In this document: positions 14,963 to 22,882 of the stretch, piece after piece | Layout: each line of letters starts with the position of its first letter | Numbering within the stretch: the first letter of the stretch is position 1 | Assembly: GCA_945787295.1 (NCBI GenBank) | Contig: CALZHQ010000036.1 | Coordinates: forward strand, 1 to 25,552 | Length of the DNA: 25,552 bases | Direction of reading: 5' to 3' | Source: an uncultured Desulfuromonadales bacterium | GTDB lineage: Bacteria > Desulfobacterota > Desulfuromonadia > Desulfuromonadales > Geopsychrobacteraceae | Made by a program: the position numbers and the translations under genes | Notes under the pieces: model-generated | The model's database searches: none | Told to the model about the DNA's origin: nothing | Seen by the model: only the letters and a program-made list of their open reading frames with translations

Positions 14963-15010
14963 GACAGCAATCAGTCGCCTTGCACCATAAGTAGGCGACT
15001 GCTTGCTGTC
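14963..15010. terminator. Long hairpin between the convergent selenoprotein and DUF4197 genes
   Basis: Arms 14963-14980 and 14993-15010 pair over 18 positions with one T-C mismatch, around a 12-base loop. It starts 6 bp after the selenoprotein stop and ends 11 bp before the DUF4197 stop. There is no T-tract on either strand, so it may block transcription or protect mRNA 3' ends rather than act as a classical intrinsic terminator. Confidence 0.6.
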
Positions 15011-15021
15011 GAGTCAGATAG

Positions 15022-15798
15022 TTATTGGGCACCAAAAACTTTCTGCAGGATCTCGGTGGTTCGTTTGACCGGGTCCTGTCGAATCGCCGCCTCCTCTTTC
15101 GCTATGTAATAGAAAATTCCATCCAAACCTTTATCAAGTACATGCTGGGTCAAATCCCCCTTAACATCTGGGACAAACGGCAACTGCTGGTACTGGCCAA
15201 TCGCAGCATCGTACGCTTGTACCGCGCCGACTTCAGCCATGCTCTGTGAGACGATTGGCGACATCGCCTCTTTCAGAGGCTCTGACATTTTACCTTTGAA
15301 ATACTCTGTTGCCGCATCTTCCGGGCCCTCGTAAATATTCCTTGCCTGCTCAATGCTCATTTCCTTGATCGAGGTCAAGAACAGTTCTTTGGCCTGCGGC
15401 GCTGCCTGTTCCGCAGCCCGATTTAGTTTCAACTCCAAATCATCCATAAGGGCTGACTGGCCAATCGTATTTAAACCGGAGCGCACCTTTTGCATATAGC
15501 CTGGCAGCGGGATGTGAATCTCAGGATCGGCCATAAATCCGTCTGTCGCCCCAAGCTGTGACACCACCCGCTCAGAGGAAACCCGCAGGGCCTCTTTGAG
15601 TCCGGAAATGATATCGTTTTCCGATAATGGTGCAGCCGCTCGCGGTTTAATCTTCATCCCGCCTTGAAACATCTCCTTGCCTTTATCCAGCCAATCGAGA
15701 CCTGTCGCCGGGCCGGGCGAAAGCAGCAATCCGAACATCAGGCAGAAACTTGCAGCTACGGCACTATAACCGAACTTCAACTTAACCTTTTTTTTCAT
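15022..15798 (-). CDS. DUF4197 family exported protein
   Basis: A 258-residue protein of the DUF4197 family, which has no established function. The N-terminus (MKKKVKLKFGYSAVAASFCLMFGLLL) is a clear Sec signal peptide with basic, hydrophobic and polar regions; cleavage is likely near residues 32-34 (GPATG). A cysteine at 19 sits inside the hydrophobic core and is not followed by a lipobox pattern, so a soluble periplasmic protein is more likely than a lipoprotein. The mature part is alpha-helical and rich in Glu, Lys, Ala and Gln. It includes LSENDIISGLKEALRV, IHIPLPGYMQKV and LDKGLDGIFYYIAKEEAAIRQDP, all typical of the family. AGGAGG lies about nine bases before the ATG. It is divergent from the RND exporter, 203 bp apart. 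Confidence 0.85.
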   Translation of the reverse strand: MKKKVKLKFGYSAVAASFCLMFGLLLSPGPATGLDWLDKGKEMFQGGMKIKPRAAAPLSENDIISGLKEALRVSSERVVSQLGATDGFMADPEIHIPLPGYMQKVRSGLNTIGQSALMDDLELKLNRAAEQAAPQAKELFLTSIKEMSIEQARNIYEGPEDAATEYFKGKMSEPLKEAMSPIVSQSMAEVGAVQAYDAAIGQYQQLPFVPDVKGDLTQHVLDKGLDGIFYYIAKEEAAIRQDPVKRTTEILQKVFGAQ

Positions 15799-15928
15799 AA
15801 TCTGTACCTCCTGTAGCCGAGATAACAGCCAAGGGTCTCATATTTAGTTACATCATATCTTATAGGGCGCAATTATCGATAGTGCTCGGGCATTTTGTGC
15901 AGTTTTCAAGCACAAACGAAATCAGTCA

Positions 15929-15957
15929 TTCCCATCCTCTCTCATCGAAGTTATAAT
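15929..15957 (+). promoter_or_regulatory. Probable promoter of the RND exporter
   Basis: TTCCCA (15929-15934, four of six matches) and a perfect TATAAT (15952-15957) are 17 bp apart. Transcription would begin near 15964, giving about 38 nt of leader to the ATG at 16002. That is too close to the in-frame ATG at 15975 to serve it well, which supports the later start. Confidence 0.6.
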
Positions 15958-16001
15958 TATTGACTTTGTAGCTTATGCCTTTTTCCGCACAAAGGATCTA
16001 C

Positions 16002-18512
16002 ATGTACGAAGCAATCCTCAAACTCTACGAACGCGTCGTTCTGAAGCACCCCATCCTAACGATCTTGGCGATGATTCTGTTGATTGCTGCAGTCGGTAGC
16101 TACAGTAAAAATTTCCGCCTTGATGCTTCAGCAGATTCTCTCCTTCTGGAAAATGATCAGGACCTGAAATATTATCGGTCAATCAGCGCAAAATACGGCT
16201 CGGATGAATTTCTCGTCATCACCTACTCGCCTAAGCTAGACCTCTACGCTCCGGAAACACTGAACGATTTGAGAAAGTTACGTGGCAGCCTGCAGCAGAT
16301 CGAGAGAGTTGCTAGAGTTGTCAGCATTCTGGACGTTCCACTGATCGAAAGCCCGCGCATGAACCTTGGCGAGCTGAGCAACGGCATCCGAACACTGGAA
16401 ACCCCAGACATTGACATGGAATTGGCACGAACCGAGTTCAAGACCAGCCCCTTCTACAGCAACCTGCTGGTCAGCCCAGATGCCAAAACGACAGCCCTTC
16501 AGGTCATTTTCAAGCGTGACGAGACATATCATTCACTGCTGAAACAAAGAAACAGCCTGCGCGAGAAGATGCTTGAACGGCAGTTGACAGAAGAGGAAGA
16601 TCTGGCGCTGGAAAATGCGACCAAAGCGTTTGACGAATACAGCGCTAAACAGACCGAGCAGGAAGCGATCGACATTGCCCGGATCAGATCAATTATGGAC
16701 GACCACCGGCAGAACGCCCAACTATATCTCGGTGGCGTTCCTATGATCGTTACCGACATGATCGACTTCATCCGCCACGACCTGACCTCTTTCGGCATCG
16801 GCGTGTTGGTTTTTCTCGTCTCCATGCTGGTCCTGATCTTCCGCAAACCCCGCTGGGTGATCCTGCCGATGCTCTGCTGCTCTGCTTCAGTGCTGTTCAT
16901 GTTCGGCTTCCTCGGCTGGATCGAATGGAAGGTGACGGTGGTTTCATCAAACTTCACCTCATTGTTGCTGATCATCACCCTCTCCCTCTGTGTTCACCTG
17001 ATCGTCCGCTACAACGAACTGTTTGATGAAATTCCCGGCGCCGACCAAATGACCATGGTCCGCGAAATGGTACGGTCCAAGGCGGTGCCGAGTATCTACA
17101 CCGCCCTGACCACCATCGTCGCGTTCACTTCGCTGCTCACCAGTGACATCCGCCCGGTCATCGACTTCGGCTGGATGATGGCTATCGGTATCAGCTTTGC
17201 TTTACTCATTTCTTTTGCTCTATTTCCTGCAGGGCTGGTACTCTTCAAGCAGCCGGTAAAATTCAAACAACATTACGATATCACCGGCATCATCACCCGT
17301 GGTTGCGCTCGCTGTGTCGAACACCACAGCGGCCTGACACTGACCATATTTCTTGGCATTGCCCTCCTGAGTATCGTCGGCATATCCCGGCTGACGGTGG
17401 AAAACCGCTTTATCGATTATTTCAAACCGACCACCGAAATCTATCAGGGGATGGAGTTGATCGACCAGCAACTGGGCGGCACCACACCTCTCGATGTCGT
17501 CATCGATGCCGATCCTGACTTTCTGGCTGCAAAAAAATCGGAAGCTGCGTTTAAAGAGGACGATCCGTTCAAGGACGATTTTTTCGGCGAAGAGGAAGCA
17601 GATGCAGGACTTTCAGGCAGTAGCTACTGGTACAACAGCTACCAGATTGACACCCTGGATAAGATTCACGGCTATCTGGATGAGCTGCCGGAAAGCGGTA
17701 AAGTCCTGTCGATGGCAACGACGATGAGCATGATGCAGAAGGTCAACGAGGATCAGCCGCTCGACAACATCTCGCTGGCGGTTATCCATAAAAAACTGCC
17801 GGATGAAATTTCCAAGGCACTGTTTGCCCCCTACATGTCCAAGGATGGCAACCAGGTCCGTTTTTCGTTACGGGTAATAGATTCCGATCCGAACCTGCAA
17901 CGCAACGAACTGCTGAATAACATCCGCCAGGAGCTGACCGGCAAGTTCAATCTCAAAAGCGAACAGATCCACCTGACCGGCATGTTCGTGCTTTACAACA
18001 ATGTGCTGCAAAGCTTGTTCAGCTCGCAGATCAAGACCATCGGCGTGGTTTTCCTGGTCATTATGGGGATGTTCATGCTGCAGTTCCGCTCGCTCAGGCT
18101 GGCGATTATCTCTATTATTCCCAATCTGATTTCTGCCGGCATGGTCCTTGGACTAATGGGACTGCTCGGCATCCCGCTCGACATCATGACCATCACGATT
18201 GCCGCCATCACCATCGGCATTGCGGTTGACGACACCATCCATTACGTGCACCGCTTCATTGAAGAGATCGAAGTTGATGGCGACTATATGGCGGCCATGA
18301 AACGTTGCCATGACTCGGTCGGACGGGCCATGTACTACACCTCGATTACCATCATCATCGGCTTTTCAATTCTCTCCTTGTCGAATTTTCTGCCGACCAT
18401 CTATTTCGGTCTCTTTACCGGGCTGGCGATGCTGGTTGCGATGTTCGCCAACCTCACCTTGCTGGCCTTGTTACTGCTGAAATTCAGGCCGGCAAAAGAC
18501 AGACTGGGCTGA
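16002..18512 (+). CDS. RND superfamily (MMPL/SSD) exporter
   Basis: An 836-residue inner-membrane protein of the RND superfamily. I start it at the ATG at 16002, where AAAGGA lies six bases upstream; an in-frame ATG 27 bp earlier has no ribosome site. The layout is the usual duplicated one: TM1 (about 17-33), a large periplasmic loop with coiled-coil character, a block of five helices, TM7, a second loop, and five more helices. ITIGIAVDDTIHYVHRF near the end is the conserved helix with paired acids that relays protons in this group. An acidic insert of about 20 residues (around 519-537, DDPFKDDFFGEEEADA) stands in the second loop. The closest known relatives are MMPL-type and hopanoid- or lipid-associated transporters, so a lipid or sterol-like substrate is a guess. 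It has no adjacent membrane-fusion or outer-membrane partner. Confidence 0.85.
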   Translation: MYEAILKLYERVVLKHPILTILAMILLIAAVGSYSKNFRLDASADSLLLENDQDLKYYRSISAKYGSDEFLVITYSPKLDLYAPETLNDLRKLRGSLQQIERVARVVSILDVPLIESPRMNLGELSNGIRTLETPDIDMELARTEFKTSPFYSNLLVSPDAKTTALQVIFKRDETYHSLLKQRNSLREKMLERQLTEEEDLALENATKAFDEYSAKQTEQEAIDIARIRSIMDDHRQNAQLYLGGVPMIVTDMIDFIRHDLTSFGIGVLVFLVSMLVLIFRKPRWVILPMLCCSASVLFMFGFLGWIEWKVTVVSSNFTSLLLIITLSLCVHLIVRYNELFDEIPGADQMTMVREMVRSKAVPSIYTALTTIVAFTSLLTSDIRPVIDFGWMMAIGISFALLISFALFPAGLVLFKQPVKFKQHYDITGIITRGCARCVEHHSGLTLTIFLGIALLSIVGISRLTVENRFIDYFKPTTEIYQGMELIDQQLGGTTPLDVVIDADPDFLAAKKSEAAFKEDDPFKDDFFGEEEADAGLSGSSYWYNSYQIDTLDKIHGYLDELPESGKVLSMATTMSMMQKVNEDQPLDNISLAVIHKKLPDEISKALFAPYMSKDGNQVRFSLRVIDSDPNLQRNELLNNIRQELTGKFNLKSEQIHLTGMFVLYNNVLQSLFSSQIKTIGVVFLVIMGMFMLQFRSLRLAIISIIPNLISAGMVLGLMGLLGIPLDIMTITIAAITIGIAVDDTIHYVHRFIEEIEVDGDYMAAMKRCHDSVGRAMYYTSITIIIGFSILSLSNFLPTIYFGLFTGLAMLVAMFANLTLLALLLLKFRPAKDRLG

Positions 18513-18516
18513 GCAC

Positions 18517-18870
18517 ATGGATGATAATAAACGGAGCGAGCTGGTCGCAAAAATGCGCCAGGAAGAGCAGGATCGACAGGCCGGTTACCGGGAACAGGCG
18601 CTAAAACTGTTCCCACATGTCTGCGGCCGTTGTACTCGAGAGTTTTCTGGGAAGAACTTGCGTGAACTGACCGTCCACCACAAAGATCACAATCATGACA
18701 ACAACCCGGCAGATGGCAGCAACTGGGAACTGCTCTGCCTCTATTGTCACGACCATGAGCACACCCGCGCAGTACAGGAAGACCGTACCTCGGTCGACTC
18801 AAGTGCCAGCGGCCCGTCCATGGCTCACTCACCGTTCGCCGGACTCGGCGAGCGGCTCAAGCAGAAGTAG
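18517..18870 (+). CDS. yajD: HNH nuclease-fold protein, YajD-like
   Basis: A 117-residue protein with a zinc-stabilised HNH (beta-beta-alpha metal) fold. The zinc ligands are the pairs C36/C39 (HVCGRC) and C74/C77 (LCLYC). The catalytic part is LTVHHKDHNH (H54, H55), N69 in GSNWELL and the histidines of CHDHEH after C77. The first 30 residues are a charged helix, and the Ser-rich tail is probably disordered. YajD of E. coli has the same arrangement and an unknown role, so nuclease activity is inferred only. It starts 4 bp after the RND exporter stop, with no clear ribosome site, and is probably translated by coupling. It ends 3 bp before the convergent potassium channel gene. Confidence 0.82.
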   Translation: MDDNKRSELVAKMRQEEQDRQAGYREQALKLFPHVCGRCTREFSGKNLRELTVHHKDHNHDNNPADGSNWELLCLYCHDHEHTRAVQEDRTSVDSSASGPSMAHSPFAGLGERLKQK

Positions 18871-18873
18871 CTT

Positions 18874-20574
18874 TCAGGCTTCTCTGGCCCTACCGAACAA
18901 CTCGCCAAATTTTTCCTCTTGCGCTGGGCTACCGATCAAGACCAGTTTATTCTCTGCTCTTAAGCGGATACTCGGTTCGGGAGACAATAGCGGTTCTTCA
19001 CCTTCACTCTCAATGGCGACAATTGAACAGCCGGTCAGCGGACGCATTTTCGACTCTTCAATGCTCTGGCCGACCAGAGAAGCAGGGACCGAACGACGGA
19101 AGATAGAAACACCTTCGGTAAGAAAAATCGATTCTTTCGACTCAAGTATATTCATCAGAATATTGGCCCCAACCGAGGCATTCGAGACGACGAAATCCGC
19201 TCCAGCGGCATAGAGCTGCTCGACGTTCTCTTCGGTATTGGCGCGCGCGACAATCCGGACATGAGGGTTACTGTTACGGCTGCTCAGCGTCAGAAATATG
19301 TTGGTACTGTCATCATTGGTGGTAACAATCACGCCCTTAGCCTGCTCGATCCCTGATTTATGCAAAAGTTGACGGTTCGTTGCATCACCGATGACTGCGA
19401 TATGATGCAGGCACTCGGGATTCGCAATCTGGTCTATCAGAATAAAGGGCACTGGCTTGCGGTCGAGAAAATTCGCTGCGGCGCAACCGATTCGACCATG
19501 GCCAAGGATAAAGACCAGGTCCTCCCCTTCGTGCTCCCCGGTCAATTTTTCGATTGTGTGTAGCTGTTCTCTGGTTCCGGCCAGCACGACAAGTGAATCC
19601 GTAGTCAGCAGTGTCTCACGATGTGGCACGGTAAAAGCCCCCCGCTCCCACACACCAATCACCGTCATTCCAGTCTGCTGCCGGATTCTGGCCTGTTCCA
19701 GGGTCAAGCCCGCGAATGGAGTTCCAAAAACCGGTAATTCTGCAATCTGAAACTGGCCGAAAGAATCGATGACATGAGCCAGAGCTCCGCGGGTGGTTGA
19801 GCGGATACCAAGATAGCGGCCCAGAATAAGCTGCAACGGCACCGCCTTGTCAGCGCCGGCCAGGCGTAGCAGGTCGATATGATCTGGATCGTCAACAACT
19901 GCGGCGATCGGTGTCTTGCACATCGACCGGACCGTGAGGCACAGATTGGTGTTCTGAGTATCATTGAGATTGGCAAAAATATAACGTGCAGTCTCAACAC
20001 TCACGCGTTCGAGCAGCTTTTTATCAGTCGACGCTCCACAGATAACGCGAACGTTCTCCTCTTCTTCCAGACGTAATGATTCCTCGTAATCTTCAGTAAT
20101 CACTACGAATGGAATTTTTCGACTGACCAGACGCCGCAGCAAAACCCTGGCAGTCGGATTGACACCAAAAACCAGAACATGTCCACGCGTTTCAGGGGGC
20201 AGAGAATAACTGGGACGGTAACGCAGGCGCTGCTCAATCCATGGCGCCAGAAACAGGCTGATCAGACCGAACGGCAGGATGATCAACAAAAACACCACGC
20301 CGGAAACCGTGACCAGCGCAGCAAAGGCATAACCGAGATCGGTGTGAAAGGTAATATCGCCAAAACCGAGGGTCGTCATGACGGTGATGGCCCAATAAAC
20401 CCCGGCGATGAACGAAAACTCCCGCCCCTCGAGGTGCAACATCAGATAACGGAAAAGGATAGCGTAGGTCAAAATCAGCAGCAGTAAAAAGCCACAATAA
20501 TACAGCAGCACCTTGAGATTCTGTTTAGCGCGCCCGCGTAAGAAATATGCAAGTTCAACAGATATGGTCTTCAT
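18874..20574 (-). CDS. Two-RCK potassium channel, GsuK-like
   Basis: A 566-residue channel subunit. Two helices (about 22-46 and 84-110) flank a pore loop with the selectivity filter TTLGFGD at 67-73; the usual filter is T-x-G-Y/F-G. Two regulator-of-K-conductance units follow in tandem. RCK1 starts near 131 (HVLVFGVNPTAR) and its nucleotide loop deviates from GXGXXG. RCK2 starts near 352 (LVFILGHGRIG) and has an intact one. A TrkA-C-like domain (about 480-560) ends the chain. Because each subunit brings two RCKs, a tetramer makes its own eight-membered gating ring, as in GsuK of Geobacter sulfurreducens, which responds to ADP, NAD and calcium. The same ligands are inferred, not shown. The ATG has only a weak ribosome site. 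It is alone on its strand. Confidence 0.87.
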   Translation of the reverse strand: MKTISVELAYFLRGRAKQNLKVLLYYCGFLLLLILTYAILFRYLMLHLEGREFSFIAGVYWAITVMTTLGFGDITFHTDLGYAFAALVTVSGVVFLLIILPFGLISLFLAPWIEQRLRYRPSYSLPPETRGHVLVFGVNPTARVLLRRLVSRKIPFVVITEDYEESLRLEEEENVRVICGASTDKKLLERVSVETARYIFANLNDTQNTNLCLTVRSMCKTPIAAVVDDPDHIDLLRLAGADKAVPLQLILGRYLGIRSTTRGALAHVIDSFGQFQIAELPVFGTPFAGLTLEQARIRQQTGMTVIGVWERGAFTVPHRETLLTTDSLVVLAGTREQLHTIEKLTGEHEGEDLVFILGHGRIGCAAANFLDRKPVPFILIDQIANPECLHHIAVIGDATNRQLLHKSGIEQAKGVIVTTNDDSTNIFLTLSSRNSNPHVRIVARANTEENVEQLYAAGADFVVSNASVGANILMNILESKESIFLTEGVSIFRRSVPASLVGQSIEESKMRPLTGCSIVAIESEGEEPLLSPEPSIRLRAENKLVLIGSPAQEEKFGELFGRAREA

Positions 20575-20762
20575 AGGCCAAACAATTCACAGCAAGAGAA
20601 AATAACATGTAATTACGGCATCCTAACGACAACGACGGCAAATTGCCAGTCAAACTGCTAAATGCCAGACATTCCTATGAACTGCCTGGTGTTAACGGCT
20701 AGCGCAAGAGATAGCAAACAGACCCTAGATTTTCGCACCTATAACCAAAACAAAGGTTATTT

Positions 20763-20832
20763 GCCACCAAGACACCAAGAGCACCAAGAAAACTGCCCTC
20801 GAGAATTTGAATTCTCTTGCTGTCTTGGTGGC
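20763..20832. repeat. Nested inverted repeat with CACCAAGA units
   Basis: Outer arms of 12 bp, GCCACCAAGACA (20763-20774) and its complement (20821-20832), enclose an inner hairpin with 7-bp arms GAGAATT/AATTCTC (20801-20807 and 20810-20816). The left side carries three copies of CACCAAGA, spaced 8 and 9 bp apart. The T-rich right flank (20841-20880) is different. It looks like a dispersed intergenic palindromic element. I recall similar CCACCAAGACACCAAG stretches from related genomes, but cannot check copy number here. Confidence 0.55.
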
Positions 20833-20901
20833 TATCAGCAGAGTTTTTCTGGTGTTTTTCCTAGAACCTTCTTTTTGTTATAGAGCCGTAGATTTCTCGG
20901 A

Positions 20902-20937
20902 ATAAAGCACCCTGTCGCAAGCAGCGGGGTGCTTTAT
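20902..20937. terminator. Terminator-like hairpin
   Basis: ATAAAGCACCC (20902-20912) and GGGTGCTTTAT (20927-20937) form an 11-bp stem around a 14-base loop. The stem has terminator-like A/T ends, but no run of T follows on the plus strand. No gene ends nearby, so it may terminate an unseen transcript or belong to the repeat element. Confidence 0.4.
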
Positions 20938-20990
20938 GCTGAAATTAGTGGCTTTATTGATTGCTGATAAATAACTAGCTTTAGAGTTGC

Positions 20991-21016
20991 AGATGCGGTA
21001 AGGTGCGCATCTTTTT
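20991..21016 (+). promoter_or_regulatory. Possible attenuator hairpin in the helicase leader
   Basis: AGATGCG (20991-20997) and CGCATCT (21006-21012) pair around an 8-base loop and are followed by T-rich CTTTTTCC. The hairpin lies 45 bp before the helicase ATG. It looks like a short intrinsic terminator in a leader. Its role is unproven, as no strong promoter for the gene is visible upstream. Confidence 0.35.
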
Positions 21017-21057
21017 CCTGCAGCAAAAAAACACGCACTCTCAATTGGTTAGATATT

Positions 21058-22821
21058 ATGAGCGAAGAAACAACACCATCTTTTACCGAATTAAACCTGG
21101 CGCCAGAGATATTCAAAGTGATCAACGAGGTCGGCTACGAAACCCCCTCACCGATTCAGGCTCAAAGCATTCCACCATTACTGGAAGGCCGTGATCTGCT
21201 TGGCCAGGCCCAGACAGGCACTGGAAAAACGGCAGCATTTTCGTTACCACTGCTTAGCCGTATTAACCCGAAATTAAAAGCGCCGCAAATTCTGGTCCTG
21301 ACGCCGACGCGGGAACTAGCACTACAGGTCGCCGAGGCGATGCAGACCTACGCCCGCCACTTGAAAGGCTTTCAGGTTCTGCCGGTTTACGGTGGTCAAA
21401 ACTACACTCAACAACTCCGCCAATTGCAACGTGGCGTCCAGGTTGTCGTCGGGACTCCTGGTCGAATCCAGGATCACCTGAATCGCAAAACCTTGAAACT
21501 GGACAAACTCTCCTGCGTGGTCATCGATGAAGCAGACGAGATGCTGAAAATGGGTTTTATCGAAGAGGTCGAGCAGATCCTTGAATTCGCTCCCAAAGAG
21601 CGTCAGACCGCCCTCTTTTCTGCGACTATGCCTAACGAAGTCATGCGGGTCGCCCGCAAGCACCTGCAAGATCCGATAGAGATACGCATAAAAAGCAAAA
21701 CTTCAACAGTAGATACGATCTCCCAGCACTTCTGGCAGGTTAAAGGACTACACAAACTTGACGCGCTGACCAGGATTCTGGAAGCGGAAGAGATTGACGG
21801 AATGATCATCTTTGTCCGCACCAAGATCGCCACCGTTGAACTGGCGGAAAAACTTGAAGCCCGCGGATTTTCCAGTGCCGCGCTCAATGGCGACATGACG
21901 CAGATGCTGCGGGAGAAGACTGTCGAACGCCTTAAAGACGGCTCTCTCGACATTGTTGTCGCAACTGATGTCGCCGCACGTGGACTGGATGTCAAACGGA
22001 TAAGTCATGTCGTTAACTACGACATTCCTAACGACACCGAGGCCTACGTCCACCGCATCGGACGAACCGGCCGTGCTGGGCGCGAAGGCAAAGCGATCCT
22101 ATTTATCGCCCCCCGGGAACGGCGGATGCTTTCTGCAATTGAACGTGCCACCCGGCAACCGATCAAACCGATGGCCCTGCCGAGCCGAAAAGACATCACT
22201 AACCGGCGCATCGGTCTGTTCAAGGAACAGATTGCTGAAGCGATGGAGTCACAGGACCTGGAATTTTTCGAGGAACTGATCGACCAGTACCAGAGCGAAT
22301 ACGATATCGGTCACCGCAAGATCGCCGCCACCCTCGCCTATCTGCTGCAGAAAGAGCGTCCGTTGCAGCCGGATGAGGGCTTTGCCGAGGAAGTGCGTGT
22401 CGAACGACCGGAACCGCAACGCAGAGAGCGCGGCCCCAAAACCGCGGATACCGATATGCAGACCTACCGTATTGAAGTTGGTCGCAAACATGGTGTCGAA
22501 CCGGGCAACATTGTCGGTGCGATAAGTAACGAAGGTAAGCTCAACAGCCGGGACATCGGAAGAATTCGCCTGTTTGACAGCTTCAGCTTGGTCGATTTGC
22601 CGAAGAACCTGTCACCAGACGTGCTGCATAAATTGAAAACCGTCTGGGTCTGTGATGAGCAACTACAGATCAATCCCGATACTGGCAGCTACACCGGTCA
22701 ATCGGAACGCCCCGGAAAGCGGCGCGCTTTCGGCAAAGGAAAATTCGGCGCCAGCAGCAAATTCAAATCGGGTGGCGGCAAGAAACCATTCGGCAAACGG
22801 GGCAGCAGTAAAAATAAATAA
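21058..22821 (+). CDS. deaD: DEAD-box ATP-dependent RNA helicase, CsdA/DeaD-like
   Basis: A 587-residue RNA helicase that probably unwinds rRNA and mRNA structures, as DeaD/CsdA does at low temperature. The order of motifs is complete: Q motif (PSPIQAQSIP), Walker A AQTGTGKT (51-58), PTRELALQ, TPGR, DEAD (157-160), SAT (188-190), VATDVAARGLD and HRIGRTGRAGREG. After the core, residues 466-544 match a DbpA-type RNA-binding domain (TYRIEVGRKHGVEPGNIVGA). The last 45 residues are a Gly/Lys/Phe-rich basic tail (KFGASSKFKSGGGKKPFG). The start has no clear ribosome site, but the N-terminus fits the family, and a T-rich leader hairpin lies upstream. It is followed by a perfect terminator 21 bp after the stop. 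DbpA, RhlB and RhlE are less likely because of the length and the tail. Confidence 0.92.
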   Translation: MSEETTPSFTELNLAPEIFKVINEVGYETPSPIQAQSIPPLLEGRDLLGQAQTGTGKTAAFSLPLLSRINPKLKAPQILVLTPTRELALQVAEAMQTYARHLKGFQVLPVYGGQNYTQQLRQLQRGVQVVVGTPGRIQDHLNRKTLKLDKLSCVVIDEADEMLKMGFIEEVEQILEFAPKERQTALFSATMPNEVMRVARKHLQDPIEIRIKSKTSTVDTISQHFWQVKGLHKLDALTRILEAEEIDGMIIFVRTKIATVELAEKLEARGFSSAALNGDMTQMLREKTVERLKDGSLDIVVATDVAARGLDVKRISHVVNYDIPNDTEAYVHRIGRTGRAGREGKAILFIAPRERRMLSAIERATRQPIKPMALPSRKDITNRRIGLFKEQIAEAMESQDLEFFEELIDQYQSEYDIGHRKIAATLAYLLQKERPLQPDEGFAEEVRVERPEPQRRERGPKTADTDMQTYRIEVGRKHGVEPGNIVGAISNEGKLNSRDIGRIRLFDSFSLVDLPKNLSPDVLHKLKTVWVCDEQLQINPDTGSYTGQSERPGKRRAFGKGKFGASSKFKSGGGKKPFGKRGSSKNK

Positions 22822-22841
22822 CGCGTGCTTCGCGACTCAAT

Positions 22842-22882
22842 GCAAAACAAAAAAACCGGCCGAGCCGGTTTTTTTGTTTTGC
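22842..22882. terminator. Bidirectional terminator between the helicase and the M42 peptidase
   Basis: A perfect inverted repeat with 19-bp arms (22842-22860 and 22864-22882) around a 3-base loop CGA. A GC core (CCGGC/GCCGG) lies next to the loop, and T-runs end the stem on each strand. The right arm touches the stop codon of the M42 gene at 22883-22885. It serves both convergent genes. Confidence 0.93.

Larger units (their letters stand above)
20575..21057. other. Intergenic region with repeats and a hairpin
   Basis: The 483 bp between the divergent channel and helicase genes contains a nested inverted repeat (20763-20832), a terminator-like hairpin (20902-20937) and a leader hairpin (20991-21012). 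No tRNA and no credible small gene was found. A 73-codon frame at 20662-20883 runs through the inverted repeat and is not coding in my view. Confidence 0.5.

Noticed and set aside
15975..16001. Earlier ATG for the RND exporter
   Set aside because: No ribosome site, and it lies too near the predicted transcription start. AAAGGA favours the ATG at 16002.
20766..20790. Possible CRISPR-like or tandem repeat array
   Set aside because: Only three 8-bp units at irregular 8 and 9 bp steps, with no spacers and no cas genes.
20662..20883. Plus-strand ORF of 73 codons
   Set aside because: It runs through the inverted repeat, has no ribosome site, and its PRHQEHQE stretch comes from the repeat units.
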